Positions 16,553 to 25,843 of a stretch of 64,000 nt of DNA are shown here, piece by piece. The DNA is from Streptomyces sp. HM190 (GTDB lineage: Bacteria; Actinomycetota; Actinomycetes; Streptomycetales; Streptomycetaceae). Within the stretch, counting starts at the first letter, position 1, and every line of letters begins with the position of its first letter. The notes beneath the pieces are model-generated. The model searched no databases and was not told the origin of the DNA. It saw only the letters and a program-made list of their open reading frames with translations. Made by a program: the position numbers and the translations under genes. The stretch covers positions 6,138,001-6,202,000 of the forward strand of contig NZ_CP047318.1 of assembly GCF_009857135.1 (NCBI RefSeq), written 5' to 3'.

Positions 16553-17685
16553 GCGGGCCGCTCCAGGAACAACTCGGTCGCCGGGTACGGCACGTCGTCC
16601 CAGCGGTGGCAGGAGACCTCGTGGCCGTCGCCGACCGTCCACGGGCCGGGTTCCTCGCGGCGGCAGCGGTCCTCGGCGAGCGGGCAGCGGGGCGCGAACG
16701 CGCAGCCGGGCGGCAGCGCGTCGGGCACGGGCGGGGTGCCGGGGAGGGCGGGCAGCCGGCGGCGCCGGCCTGAGCCGCCGGGCCGCGGAGCACCGCCGGC
16801 GGGTCCGTCCTCGCCGTCCTCGCTGTCCGCCGGCGGCAGCGACGCCAGCAGTCCCGCCGTGTACGGGGCGCGCGGGCGGTCCAGCACCCGGCGTGTCGGG
16901 CCCTGTTCGACCTGGCGGCCCGCGTACATGACCAGGACGCGGTCGGTGTGGCCGCGGACCACACCCAGGTCGTGCGTGACCAGGACGAGCGCGGCGCCGA
17001 CCGCCTCGCGCTGCTCACCGAGGACCCGCAGCACCTGGTCCCGCAGGTCCGCGTCGAGCGCGGTGGTGGGCTCGTCGGCGACCACGACGTCCGGTTCGTT
17101 GATCGTCGCCATGGCGATCACCGCCCGCTGCCGCATCCCGCCGGAGTACTCGTGGGGGTAGGCCCGCGCCCTGCGCGCGGCGTCGGGGATGCCCACCCGG
17201 TCGAGGGCGGCGACCGCCCTGGCCCTGGCCTGCGAGCGGGAGACCCCGTCCACCGACCTTACGGCCGCGGCGAGTTGGTCGCCGACGGGGTGCACGGGGG
17301 ACAGGGCGGACAGGGCGTCCTGGGGCACGAGGGCGATCCGGCGGCCCCGCAGGGCGGCCAGGGCGGGGCGGGTGGCGCCCACGAGTTCGGCGTACGACCC
17401 CGGCGCGTCCCGCAGCCGGACGCTCCCGCTCGTCGTCGTGCCCCGCGGAAGCATGCCCAGCAGGGCCCGCGCGGTGAGGGACTTGCCCGCGCCGGACTCG
17501 CCGACCAGGGCGAGCACCTCGCGGGGACGGACGTCGAAGGAAAGCCCGCGGACGACCTCCAGGGCGCCGAAGGCGACCCTCAGATCACGCACCGACAGCA
17601 GGGCGCCGGGCGCGGCCGGGGCGCGGGGCGAGGGCGGCGGGGAGGCCGAGGGGGGTGTGCGGGGTGCGAGGGGTGCGTCAGGCAT
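16549..17685 (-). CDS. ABC transporter ATP-binding protein, OppD/DppD type
   Basis: 378 residues. A Pro/Ala-rich N-terminal stretch of about 28 residues precedes the ATPase. Walker A is ALVGESGAGKSLTARAL, the Q-loop is LVPQDALSALSPVHPVG, the signature is YSGGMRQRAVIAMA and Walker B is VVVADEPTTALD. The C-terminal oligopeptide-transporter domain carries the Cys cluster GCAFAPRCPLAEDRC and a later CHRW, typical of OppD/DppD. It overlaps the permease by 8 bases and its partner ATPase by 4, so the genes are translationally coupled. Confidence 0.93.
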   Translation of the reverse strand: MPDAPLAPRTPPSASPPPSPRAPAAPGALLSVRDLRVAFGALEVVRGLSFDVRPREVLALVGESGAGKSLTARALLGMLPRGTTTSGSVRLRDAPGSYAELVGATRPALAALRGRRIALVPQDALSALSPVHPVGDQLAAAVRSVDGVSRSQARARAVAALDRVGIPDAARRARAYPHEYSGGMRQRAVIAMATINEPDVVVADEPTTALDADLRDQVLRVLGEQREAVGAALVLVTHDLGVVRGHTDRVLVMYAGRQVEQGPTRRVLDRPRAPYTAGLLASLPPADSEDGEDGPAGGAPRPGGSGRRRRLPALPGTPPVPDALPPGCAFAPRCPLAEDRCRREEPGPWTVGDGHEVSCHRWDDVPYPATELFLERPA

Positions 17686-19516
17686 GTGGGGCTCCCGCCA
17701 GGGTCTCGTCGTCGCCGTCCCGGCCGCCGGCGGGGGCCTTCGGGTGCCGGGGCCGGTCCTTGTCGTCCGTCCGGGGCCGGCCGGCCCTCGCGCTCCCGTT
17801 CCGTCGCGTCCGCCCCCGCGTGGCCGCCGAGCCGGAGACCGCGAGGCCCGCCAGCAGGGCCAGCGCGACCGCCGGGGCGAGGGCCGCCCACGGGGCGCGT
17901 TCGACGTAGGCGCGGGACTCGTCGAGCAGCAGGCCCCATTCGGGGGTGGGCGGCTGGGCGCCCAGACCGAGGAAGCCCAGCGAGGCGAGGGCGAGGGCGA
18001 TGCCGGGGAGGCGGAGGACGGCGTGCCGGGTGACCGGGGCGGCCACCGAGGGCAGGACGTGCCGGGTGAGGATCCACCACGGGCTCGCGCCGATCGCGCG
18101 TTGGGCGGTGAGGAACGTGGACGCCCGCACCTCCTGGACCAGGGCCGCCGCGTGCGCGGCCAGCGGGGGCCAGGAGATCAGGGCCACGGCGAGGGCCGCG
18201 CCCCGCGTGCCGGGGCCCGCCGCGGCGGCGACCAGGATGCCGGCGATCACCGGGGGCAGCGCGTTGGCGATGTCCGACGCGCCCTCGGCCACACGGGGCA
18301 GGAAACCGAGCGCGAGGGCCGCGAGCAGGCTCAGGGCGCAGACCGCCGCCGCCGTGCCGACGGTGGTGGCGGCGCCGTGGCCGAGGCGGGCCAGGACGTC
18401 ACGGCCGAGCCCGTCCGTGCCGAGCGGGTGCGCCCAGGACGGCGGCAGCAGCCGGGCGGTGGTGTCCACGGCGTACGGGTCGCGCAGCAGCCCCCAGCCG
18501 ATCGTGACCCCTAGGAGCACCGCGAGGGTCAGCGGCAGCGCCGGACGGGTGCGGAACGGGCGGGCGGCCGGGAGGGTGAGGCCCGCGTCGCGCAGGGCGG
18601 GGCCGAGGAGCCGGCGCCGGACGAGGGCGGCCAGGGCACCGGCGACCAGGCCCAGCGCGAGGAGCGCGAGGACCGATCCCTGGAGGAGGGGGAGGTCCTG
18701 GGACTTGGCCGCGCCGAGGGCCGTGCGGCCGATGCCGGGCACCGCGAACACCGTCTCCACGGCCACCGCGGAGCCGGTCAGCCCGACGGCGGCCATGCCG
18801 AACTGGGGCACCAGGGGCGGCAGGACGCGCCGGAGCGCCGCCGCCGCGACCCGTGCCCGGCCGACGCCCGCGCCCCGCCACAGCTCCACCCAGCGTTCGT
18901 CGAGCACGGCGGGCAGCGCGTCCGCGACCAGCCGGCCGAGCAGACCGCCCGCCGGGACGCCGAGGGCGACCGCGGGCAGGACCAGGTACGCGGGGCCCGC
19001 CCAGCCGGAGGTCGGCAGCAGGCCCAGCCACACCCCGCACACCAGCAGCGCCACCGTGGCCAGCAGGAACTCGGGGACGGCGGCGAGCATCGCGGCGAAC
19101 GCGCCGGCCGTCCCCCGGCCCCGTACGAGCACCGGGGCGACGAGTGCGCAGGCCAGCAGCACGGCGACGGCGAAGGCGGCGCCCATGAGGCCGAGGGAGA
19201 CCTGGAGGCCGGAGACCACCGAGGGGAGCACCTCGGTGCCGGACACCCAGGACGTGCCGAGGTCGCCGCGCAGCAGCCCGGACGCCCAACGGCCCAGCAG
19301 GGACAGGGGGCCGGCGCCCAGGCCCAGGTCCTCGCGGATCGCGGCCAGCGCCTCGGGCGTCGCCTCCTGTTCGGCGGACCGGGCCCGCAGCACGGTCAGC
19401 GCCGGGTCCCGGCCGGAGAACCAGGGCAGCAGGCCCACGGCGGCCAGGACGGCGAGCAGGCACAGGAAGCGGGTCGGCCCCGCGGGGCCGACCGACTTCC
19501 CTACGGCTTGCCTCAC
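17678..19516 (-). CDS. fused two-domain ABC permease (DppB-DppC-like)
   Basis: 612 residues, about twice a normal Dpp permease. Residues 1-310 match the DppB class: an early segment with EDLGLG followed by WASGLLRGDLGTSW, and the ATPase-contact loop LWRGAGVGRARVAAAALRRV. Residues about 325-590 match the DppC class: HPLGTDGLGRDVLARLGHGA near 355 and a second contact loop AQRAIGASPWWILTRHVLP. Roughly 10-12 membrane helices are visible. Both halves are complete, so this is a gene fusion rather than a frameshift product. A charged tail (RGRTRRNG onward) follows. It starts by ATGA overlap with the substrate-binding gene. Confidence 0.9.
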   Translation of the reverse strand: MRQAVGKSVGPAGPTRFLCLLAVLAAVGLLPWFSGRDPALTVLRARSAEQEATPEALAAIREDLGLGAGPLSLLGRWASGLLRGDLGTSWVSGTEVLPSVVSGLQVSLGLMGAAFAVAVLLACALVAPVLVRGRGTAGAFAAMLAAVPEFLLATVALLVCGVWLGLLPTSGWAGPAYLVLPAVALGVPAGGLLGRLVADALPAVLDERWVELWRGAGVGRARVAAAALRRVLPPLVPQFGMAAVGLTGSAVAVETVFAVPGIGRTALGAAKSQDLPLLQGSVLALLALGLVAGALAALVRRRLLGPALRDAGLTLPAARPFRTRPALPLTLAVLLGVTIGWGLLRDPYAVDTTARLLPPSWAHPLGTDGLGRDVLARLGHGAATTVGTAAAVCALSLLAALALGFLPRVAEGASDIANALPPVIAGILVAAAAGPGTRGAALAVALISWPPLAAHAAALVQEVRASTFLTAQRAIGASPWWILTRHVLPSVAAPVTRHAVLRLPGIALALASLGFLGLGAQPPTPEWGLLLDESRAYVERAPWAALAPAVALALLAGLAVSGSAATRGRTRRNGSARAGRPRTDDKDRPRHPKAPAGGRDGDDETLAGAPHA

Positions 19517-21003
19517 TTGACGTAGGTGGCGGTGGTGACCAGCTCGCGTTCGCGCGGGTCGTGGGCCGCGCCCACGACACCGGCCGCGTCGCCCTGGATG
19601 ACGCGCTCGTGGAGCATCGGCACGGCGGCGTCGGTGCGCAGGACGGCGGTCTCGGCCTCGATGAGGGCCTTGCGGCGGGCGTCGCCGGCGGCGGTGTCGG
19701 ACGCCTTCCGCACGGCGGCGTCGACCGTGTCGTCGGCCAGTTGGGCGATGTTGAAGGAGCCGTCGGAGGCGAAGTCGCTGTAGAGGTAGGCGGCCGGGTC
19801 CCCGGAGTCGAGGACGGTCGCCCGGGAGAGGACGAACGCGTCGAACTCGCCCGCCAGCGCGTCGGATTCGATGGTGGCGTACTCGCGCACGTCGAGCTTC
19901 ACCTTGAACCCGGCCTTCTGGAGCTGCTGTTGCAGCGTGGCGGCGACCTCGGGCAGTTCGGCGCGGTCGGTGAAGGTGCCGATGGTGATCGACCGGCCGG
20001 CCGGGTCGCCGGGCTCGGCACGGCGCACCGTCGACCGCAGGTCGGCGGCCCAGGGCAGCGCGGGCCCGAGCAGCCCCTCGGCGACGTCGGCGCGTCCCTC
20101 GTAGACCCCCTCGACGATCGACTCGGCGTCGATGGCCTCGCGGGCGGCGGCGCGCAGCGAGGCGTCCTTGAAGACGCCCTTCTCGGTGTTCAGGTAGAGG
20201 GTGTTGGTGCGCGGCATGGGGACCTCGGTGATCAGGTCCTGGTCGAGCACGGCGGCCTGCGAGACGGGGATCGCCTCGACGATGTCGGCCTCGCCGGTGC
20301 GCAGGGCGGCGGCGCGGGCGGTGCCGTCCGGTACGAACGTCACGTCGATGCCGGGTGCCTTGGCCCTGCCTCCCCAGTAGCCGTCGTAGCGGTCGAGCGC
20401 GGCGGAGGACGTGCCGTTGACCTTGGTCAGTTCGAAGGGGCCGGTGCCCGCGCCGACCGGGTTCACCGTCTTCCCCCGGTACGCCTTCGGCGCGAGGATC
20501 GACAGCTGGGGCGAGCTGAGGCGCTGGGGGACCAGCGGGTCCTCCACGGCGGTGGTGACGGTGACGGTGTCACCGTCGGCCTTCGCGGTCAGCTCCACGC
20601 CGTCGAGGATGCGGGGCTTGGGGGAGGCGGTGGCCGCGCGGGTGAGGGAGTTGACGACCGCGTCGCCGGTGAGCTTCGTGCCGTCGTGGAAGGTCACGTC
20701 CTTTCTGATCGTGAACGTCCAGCGCCTGCCCGACCGCTTCCACTCGGTGGCGAGCGCGGGTCGGGCGTCGCCCTCCGGGTCCAGCTTCACCAGGGTTTCG
20801 GCGGTCGACCAGCGCGACAGCTTGAACGCGTCGTCGGACAGCGGCGACAGGCCCGAGCGGGGCGGCAGCATGTGCGCGACCCGGATCCGCCTGCCCTCGC
20901 CACCGGCGGCCCCGTCGGCCCCCGTCGACGAGAAGCAGCCCGTGAGCAGGGCGGTGGCCGCGGTGACCGCGGTCAGGGGGACAAGACGGACGGGGACGCG
21001 CAC
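19513..21003 (-). CDS. ABC transporter substrate-binding lipoprotein, family 5 (peptide/nickel class)
   Basis: 496 residues from GTG 21003. The signal peptide ends ALLTGC, a lipobox, so the protein is anchored outside the membrane. The family 5 pattern follows: LSRWSTAETLVKLDPEGDAR, then WTFTIRKDVTFHDGTKLTGD, and GTGPFELTKVNG. This family binds di/oligopeptides, nickel complexes or metallophores. A Zur-box-like palindrome lies 58-72 bases before the start, which points to zinc-linked uptake. First gene of the four-gene transporter operon. Confidence 0.92.
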   Translation of the reverse strand: MRVPVRLVPLTAVTAATALLTGCFSSTGADGAAGGEGRRIRVAHMLPPRSGLSPLSDDAFKLSRWSTAETLVKLDPEGDARPALATEWKRSGRRWTFTIRKDVTFHDGTKLTGDAVVNSLTRAATASPKPRILDGVELTAKADGDTVTVTTAVEDPLVPQRLSSPQLSILAPKAYRGKTVNPVGAGTGPFELTKVNGTSSAALDRYDGYWGGRAKAPGIDVTFVPDGTARAAALRTGEADIVEAIPVSQAAVLDQDLITEVPMPRTNTLYLNTEKGVFKDASLRAAAREAIDAESIVEGVYEGRADVAEGLLGPALPWAADLRSTVRRAEPGDPAGRSITIGTFTDRAELPEVAATLQQQLQKAGFKVKLDVREYATIESDALAGEFDAFVLSRATVLDSGDPAAYLYSDFASDGSFNIAQLADDTVDAAVRKASDTAAGDARRKALIEAETAVLRTDAAVPMLHERVIQGDAAGVVGAAHDPRERELVTTATYVK

Positions 21004-21060
21004 GGGACACTCCGAGTAAAGGCGTGGTCAAAGGTTGAACGCGCCATGACCGTAGCACGA

Positions 21061-21075
21061 TGATAATCGTTTTCA
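21061..21075. promoter_or_regulatory. Zur-box-like palindrome upstream of the ABC transporter operon
   Basis: TGATAATCGTTTTCA, reading TGAAAACGATTATCA on the transporter's strand. It has the 7-1-7 symmetry of actinobacterial Zur boxes (TGA.AA...TT.TCA). A possible -10 element TATCAT overlaps its end, so a bound Zur dimer would occlude the promoter. Zinc-dependent repression is inferred from similarity only. Confidence 0.65.
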
Positions 21076-21179
21076 GAAGCCTGGTTTCGCGCCATCGCCG
21101 TGGCCGCTTCGCGAGCAACTCGTGGCGGAGAACCGTCACGATCTCCTGCTGAACGCCGTCCCTCGGCACCACAGGTCCG

Positions 21180-22382
21180 TCAGAGCCGCGCCCCCTTCAG
21201 CGCCATGTGCAGCAGGAGCCGGTCCTCGCCGTCGTCCAGGTCCAGGCCTGTCAGCTGTTCGACGCGGGAGAGGCGGTAGTAGAGGGTCTGGCGGTGGATT
21301 CCCAACTCCGCCGCCGTACGGCCCGCCTGGCCCGCGCAGTCGAGGAACGTCTCGGCGGTGCGGGCCAGTTCGCGGTGCGCGGGCGACAGCAGCGCCCGGA
21401 CCGCCGGGTCCTGCGGGGCCCCCGGCGGCAGGGAGGTCAGGAGGCGGTACGGGCCGATGGAACGCCACTCGGCGACCGGGCCGAGCCGGGGCTCCGCCCG
21501 TGCCGCGCGGGCCGCCGCCGACGCCTCGCGCCACGCGGTGCCCAGCTCGCCGAGGCCCGTCCGGGCGCCCGCGACCCCGGCCGCCGCCCGCGCGCCCGCC
21601 CGCTCCAGCAGCCGGCCGGCCGCCGTGAGCGCGGGCGCCGCGACGTCCGGTGAGCGCAGCCGCACCAGCAGGGCGAGGCTCTGGCCGGCCGCCCCCCACG
21701 GCACCGTGCACAGCGCCGTCGCCCCCGGCACCGTACGGAAGGACGGGGCGTCGTCCGGGTCCGCCGACGGCCACGGGGCCACGCACACCACCGTGTGGAC
21801 GCCGTCGCCGCGCGGGCCGAGGGCGGCGCGCAGATCCGCCACCGCCATGTCCCGCTCCCAGCCGGGCCCGGCCGTGAGCACCGCCCGCAGCTCCCGGGTG
21901 AGGTCGGCGCCCGCCTGCGCCTCGTCCGCGAGGAGCGCGCCGATGCGGGAGGCGACCGCCATGGCGGCGGACAGCTGGGCGTCGGTGGGGCCCGGGTCGC
22001 CGTCCAGGAGCCAGACGTAGCCGAGGACGACACCCCGGTGGCGCACGGGGAGGCAGACGCGGCCCCGGAGCACGCCGGCCTCGGGGGTCGGGGGGATGCG
22101 GACGGGGGCGGTCGCCCGGGTGATGCCGAAGCCCTCGAACCACTCCCGCACGGCCGTCGTCGAGCGGCGGGTCAGGATCGAGCGGGTCCGGACCGGGTCC
22201 AGGGCCGAGGGGTCGAGGTCGCCCTCGCTGTCGTACGCGCCGAACGCGATCAGCTCGAAGTCGCGGTTCTCCAGCGTTGCCGGGGCGCCGAGCAGCGCCG
22301 AGATCTCGTCGACGAGCTCCTGGTAGTCACCCACGTGGTGGAACGATGCGGCGTCCGGCGTCACGAGGGCATTCTCCCCCAT
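21180..22382 (-). CDS. PucR/CdaR-type transcriptional regulator, probable regulator of proline catabolism
   Basis: 400 residues from ATG 22382, which has GAAGGAGG eight bases upstream; an ATG 21 bases earlier lies before that site. The N-terminal half resembles a GAF-like sensor, with LARTAETFLDCAG near the C terminus leading into the PucR HTH: GRTAAELGIHRQTLYYRLSR followed by VEQLTGLDLDDGEDRLLLHM. PucR proteins activate purine or amino-acid catabolism genes. It is divergent from the proline dehydrogenase across 128 bases, so control of the put genes in response to proline is the natural inference. Confidence 0.88.
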   Translation of the reverse strand: MGENALVTPDAASFHHVGDYQELVDEISALLGAPATLENRDFELIAFGAYDSEGDLDPSALDPVRTRSILTRRSTTAVREWFEGFGITRATAPVRIPPTPEAGVLRGRVCLPVRHRGVVLGYVWLLDGDPGPTDAQLSAAMAVASRIGALLADEAQAGADLTRELRAVLTAGPGWERDMAVADLRAALGPRGDGVHTVVCVAPWPSADPDDAPSFRTVPGATALCTVPWGAAGQSLALLVRLRSPDVAAPALTAAGRLLERAGARAAAGVAGARTGLGELGTAWREASAAARAARAEPRLGPVAEWRSIGPYRLLTSLPPGAPQDPAVRALLSPAHRELARTAETFLDCAGQAGRTAAELGIHRQTLYYRLSRVEQLTGLDLDDGEDRLLLHMALKGARL

Positions 22383-22510
22383 CCCGCGGCCTCCTTCATA
22401 CATCTGTCTGAGATCGGCGGCACGGATGCGTGACAGCTGTCGATGGCCGGCGGACGGGGGGATCCTTAGGTTTCACGGTGGTTCTGTCTGCTGGTTCGTG
22501 GAGGTGCCCC

Positions 22511-23437
22511 GTGCTGGGTCCCGTGATTCTCGCCGCGTCGCGCAGCGACCGGATGCGACGTCTGATCTCGGCCGCGCCCGTGACCAGGCAGGTCGTCGAC
22601 CGCTTCATCCCCGGCGAAGGCGTCGACGACATCGTCCCCGTCGTCGAGGCGCTCACGTCCGCGGGCCTCGAGGTGACGATGGACGTCGTCGGCGAGGACA
22701 TCACCCGCCCCGAGCAGGCCGCCGCCGCCCGCGACGCCTACCTGGAGCTGATCGACCGCCTCGGCGCCCTGGAGCTGGGCGAACGCGCCGAGATGTCGGT
22801 CAAGCTGTCCCTCTTCGGCCAAGCGCTGGACGGCGGCCACGAGCTGGCCCTCGCGAACGTCCGCCCCGTCGTCGAGGCCGCCGCCGCGATCGGTACGACC
22901 GTCACGCTCGACGCGGAGGACCACACCACCCTCGACTCGATGTTCTCCATCCACGAGGAGCTGCGCCGCGACTTCCCGCAGACCGGCTGCGTCATCCAGG
23001 CCTATCTCTTCCGCACCGAGGCCGACGCCCGCCGGCTCGCCGCGAACGGCAGCCGGGTGCGTCTGGTGAAGGGCGCCTACAAGGAGCCCGCCTCCGTCGC
23101 CCACCAGCGGAAGACCGAGATCGACAAGGCGTACGTCCGCGTCCTGAAGATCCTCATGGACGGCGAGGGCTACCCGATGGTCGGGTCCCACGACCCCCGC
23201 CTCATCTCCATCGCCCAGGAACTCGCCCACCGCGCGGGGCGCAAGCTCGACGAGTACGAGTTCCAGATGCTGTACGGCATCCGCACCGACGAGCACCACC
23301 GGCTCGCCGCCGAGGGCCACCGCATGCGCGTCTACACCGCCTACGGCACGGACTGGTACGGCTACTTCATGAGGCGTCTGGCGGAGAAGCCGGCCAACCT
23401 GCGCTTCTTCGTCCGTTCGATGGTCAGCAAGGGCTGA
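22511..23437 (+). CDS. putB: proline dehydrogenase (monofunctional)
   Basis: 308 residues from GTG 22511, seven bases after GGAGG; the open frame extends further upstream but without codon bias. A flavin TIM-barrel enzyme oxidising L-proline to pyrroline-5-carboxylate and passing electrons to the respiratory chain. Motifs: VKLSLFGQALDGG, TLDAEDHTTLDSMFSIHEEL, RLVKGAYKEP with the flavin-contacting Lys, GSHDPRL, and the substrate-binding YGTDWYGYFMRRLAEKPAN. The P5C dehydrogenase follows after 39 bases. The symbol putB is one of several in use for the stand-alone enzyme. Confidence 0.93.
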   Translation: MLGPVILAASRSDRMRRLISAAPVTRQVVDRFIPGEGVDDIVPVVEALTSAGLEVTMDVVGEDITRPEQAAAARDAYLELIDRLGALELGERAEMSVKLSLFGQALDGGHELALANVRPVVEAAAAIGTTVTLDAEDHTTLDSMFSIHEELRRDFPQTGCVIQAYLFRTEADARRLAANGSRVRLVKGAYKEPASVAHQRKTEIDKAYVRVLKILMDGEGYPMVGSHDPRLISIAQELAHRAGRKLDEYEFQMLYGIRTDEHHRLAAEGHRMRVYTAYGTDWYGYFMRRLAEKPANLRFFVRSMVSKG

Positions 23438-23476
23438 GCCCGAAAACCGCCCGCTCAGTAAGGAGTTACGGAACCC

Positions 23477-25108
23477 ATGGACGCTGTGACCCAGGTCCCC
23501 ACCCCCGTCAACGAGCCGGTGCACGGCTACGCCCCCGGCTCACCCGAGCGTGCCCGGCTGGAGGCCAAGCTGAAGGAGCTGGCCGAGAACCCGATCGACC
23601 TGCCCTGCACCATCGGCGGCGAGCGGCGGATGGGCGGCGGCGACCGCTTCGACGTCGTCCAGCCCCACAACCACAAGGCCCGTCTCGGCACCTACGCCAA
23701 CGCCACCCAGCAGGACGCGCGGGACGCCATCGACGCGGCCCTCGCCGCCGCGCCCGCCTGGCGCGCGATGTCCTTCGACGACCGCGCCGCGATCATCCTG
23801 CGCGCCGCCGACCTGCTCGCCGGTCCCTGGCGCGAGACCATGGCCGCCTCCACCATGCTCGGCCAGTCCAAGACCGCCCAGCAGGCCGAGATCGACACCC
23901 CGTGCGAGCTGGTCGACTTCTGGCGCTTCAACGTCAAGTACGCCCGCGACCTGCTCGCCGAGCAGCCCCCGGCGAACTCCCCCGGCGTCTGGAACCGTCT
24001 CGACCACCGCCCGCTGGAGGGCTTCGTCTACGCGATCACCCCGTTCAACTTCACGGCGATCGCAGGCAACCTGCCCACCGCGCCCGCCCTCATGGGCAAC
24101 GTGGTCGTGTGGAAGCCGAGTCCGACCCAGACGCACGCCGCCGTGCTGCTCATGCGGCTGCTGGAGGAGGCCGGGCTGCCGAAGGGCGTCATCAACCTCG
24201 TCACCGGCGACGGCATCGAGGTCTCGAAGGTCGCCCTGGAGCACCGGGACCTCGCCGGCATCCACTTCACCGGCTCCACCAAGACCTTCCAGTACCTGTG
24301 GAAGACGGTCGGCGCCAACATCGAGAAGTACCGCTCCTACCCGCGTCTGGTCGGCGAGACCGGCGGCAAGGACTTCGTCGTCGCCCACCCGAGCGCCGAC
24401 CGCGCGGTGCTGAGGACGGCCCTCACCCGGGGCGCCTTCGAGTACCAGGGCCAGAAGTGCTCGGCGACCTCCCGCGCCTACATCCCGGCGTCCATCTGGA
24501 ACGACGGCTTCAAGGAGGAGTTCGCCGCCGAGGTCGACCACCTCACCATGGGCGACGTCACCGACCTGTCGAACTTCCTCGGCGCCGTCATCGACGAGCG
24601 CGCCTTCGCCAAGGTCAAGGCCGCCATCGACGGCGCCAAGTCCGACCCGGCGTGCACGATCGTCGCGGGCGGCTCCTACGACGACTCCGTCGGCTGGTTC
24701 GTCCGCCCGACCGTCGTCGAGTGCTCGGACCCGGAGCACGACGTCTTCACCACCGAGTACTTCGGCCCGTTCCTCGCGGTGTACGTGTACGAGGACGAGA
24801 AGTACGAGGAGATGCTGACCCAGATGGAGTCGGTGTCCGACTACGCCCTCACCGGCGCGGTCATCGCCGGGGACCGCGCGGCCGCCGCGTACACGATGGA
24901 CAAGCTCCGCTACGCGGCCGGCAACTTCTACATCAACGACAAGTCCACCGGCGCGGTCGTCGGCCAGCAGCCGTTCGGCGGCGGTCGCGCCTCCGGCACC
25001 AACGACAAGGCGGGCGCCCCGCAGAACCTGATGCGCTGGACCCTGACCCGCGCGATCAAGGAGACGCTGGTCCCGCCGACGGACTACACGTACCCGCACA
25101 TGGGCTGA
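23477..25108 (+). CDS. L-glutamate gamma-semialdehyde (pyrroline-5-carboxylate) dehydrogenase
   Basis: 543 residues, the length of stand-alone P5C dehydrogenases. It oxidises glutamate semialdehyde to glutamate with NAD+. The aldehyde-dehydrogenase core is clear: ITPFNFTAIAGNLPTAPAL, NVVVWKPSPTQTHAA, GIHFTGSTKTFQYLWK, the catalytic Glu in LVGETGGKDFVV, the catalytic Cys in YQGQKCSATSRAYIP, and EYFGPFLAVYVYED. TAAGGAG upstream of ATG 23477. Paired with the proline dehydrogenase, it completes proline to glutamate, and is closed by a terminator at 25124. Often named rocA or putC/pruA. Confidence 0.95.
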   Translation: MDAVTQVPTPVNEPVHGYAPGSPERARLEAKLKELAENPIDLPCTIGGERRMGGGDRFDVVQPHNHKARLGTYANATQQDARDAIDAALAAAPAWRAMSFDDRAAIILRAADLLAGPWRETMAASTMLGQSKTAQQAEIDTPCELVDFWRFNVKYARDLLAEQPPANSPGVWNRLDHRPLEGFVYAITPFNFTAIAGNLPTAPALMGNVVVWKPSPTQTHAAVLLMRLLEEAGLPKGVINLVTGDGIEVSKVALEHRDLAGIHFTGSTKTFQYLWKTVGANIEKYRSYPRLVGETGGKDFVVAHPSADRAVLRTALTRGAFEYQGQKCSATSRAYIPASIWNDGFKEEFAAEVDHLTMGDVTDLSNFLGAVIDERAFAKVKAAIDGAKSDPACTIVAGGSYDDSVGWFVRPTVVECSDPEHDVFTTEYFGPFLAVYVYEDEKYEEMLTQMESVSDYALTGAVIAGDRAAAAYTMDKLRYAAGNFYINDKSTGAVVGQQPFGGGRASGTNDKAGAPQNLMRWTLTRAIKETLVPPTDYTYPHMG

Positions 25109-25123
25109 CCCCCGCCTCCCCGC

Positions 25124-25155
25124 AGCGGGCCGGATCCTCGCCGATCCGGCCCGCT
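25124..25155 (+). terminator. terminator of the proline catabolism operon
   Basis: AGCGGGCCGGATC pairs perfectly (13 bp) with GATCCGGCCCGCT around CTCGCC. There is no long T-run, as is common in Streptomyces. Confidence 0.75.
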
Positions 25156-25224
25156 GTCGTGTCTCCACATCCCCGCGATCGGCCCGGCGGCCCGCGCCCG
25201 CCCGGCCGCCGCGACAATGGGGTG

Positions 25225-25767
25225 ATGACCGCATCCGGCCTCCGCACCGCGCACACCGCCGACCTCACCCCCGCCGAACTCGACGCCGTACGCGGGCTGT
25301 TGCACGACGCCTTCGACGGCGACTTCTCGCCGGAGGACTGGGACCACACCCTGGGCGGCGTGCACGCGCTCGTCCACGACGCGCGGGGACTCGCCGGGCA
25401 CGGGGCGGTCGTCATGCGGCGGGTCCGGTACGGGGCGCGGTGGCTGCGCGTCGGCTACGTCGAGGGGGTGGCCGTGCGCCGGGACGTGCGGCGCACCGGC
25501 ATCGGTTCGCGGATCACCGCCGCCCTGGAAGGCGTCGTCACCCGTGCCTACGACCTCGGCGCGCTCTGCGCCAGCGACGAGGGCGCCCACCTGTACACCG
25601 CCCGCGGCTGGCGGGTGTGGGCCGGACGGATCAGCGCGCTCGGCCCCGACGGCGTGGTCCGGCTGCCCGAGGAGGAGGGGTCCGTGTACGTGTGGCCCGC
25701 GCCCGCCGCCGTGGACGACCCCGGGGCCGAGCTGGTGTTCGACTGGCGGGACGGCGACGTGCTCTGA
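25225..25767 (+). CDS. GNAT acetyltransferase resembling aminoglycoside 2'-N-acetyltransferase AAC(2')-I
   Basis: 180 residues from ATG 25225 (a GTG directly precedes it). The pattern HTADLTPAELDAVRGLLHDA, then DWDHTLGGVHALVHD, VGYVEGVAVRRDVRRTGIG and YDLGALCASDEGAHLYTARG is close, as far as I recall, to the chromosomal AAC(2')-Ic of mycobacteria, including the acetyl-CoA loop RRTGIGS and the C-terminal FDWRDGDVL. It would acetylate an amino group using acetyl-CoA. Whether it confers aminoglycoside resistance or has a housekeeping substrate cannot be told from sequence. It stands alone downstream of the proline operon terminator. Confidence 0.85.
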   Translation: MTASGLRTAHTADLTPAELDAVRGLLHDAFDGDFSPEDWDHTLGGVHALVHDARGLAGHGAVVMRRVRYGARWLRVGYVEGVAVRRDVRRTGIGSRITAALEGVVTRAYDLGALCASDEGAHLYTARGWRVWAGRISALGPDGVVRLPEEEGSVYVWPAPAAVDDPGAELVFDWRDGDVL

Positions 25768-25843
25768 TCCGCGCCGTCCGGGGGATCGGGGCACAGGAAG
25801 AACACGCAGGTCAGAGGGGTGTGACCCAATCCACCGTCTCAGA

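Noticed and set aside
23540..25234. 564-codon minus-strand frame opposite the P5C dehydrogenase
   Set aside because: Shadow frame; every aldehyde dehydrogenase motif is on the plus strand.
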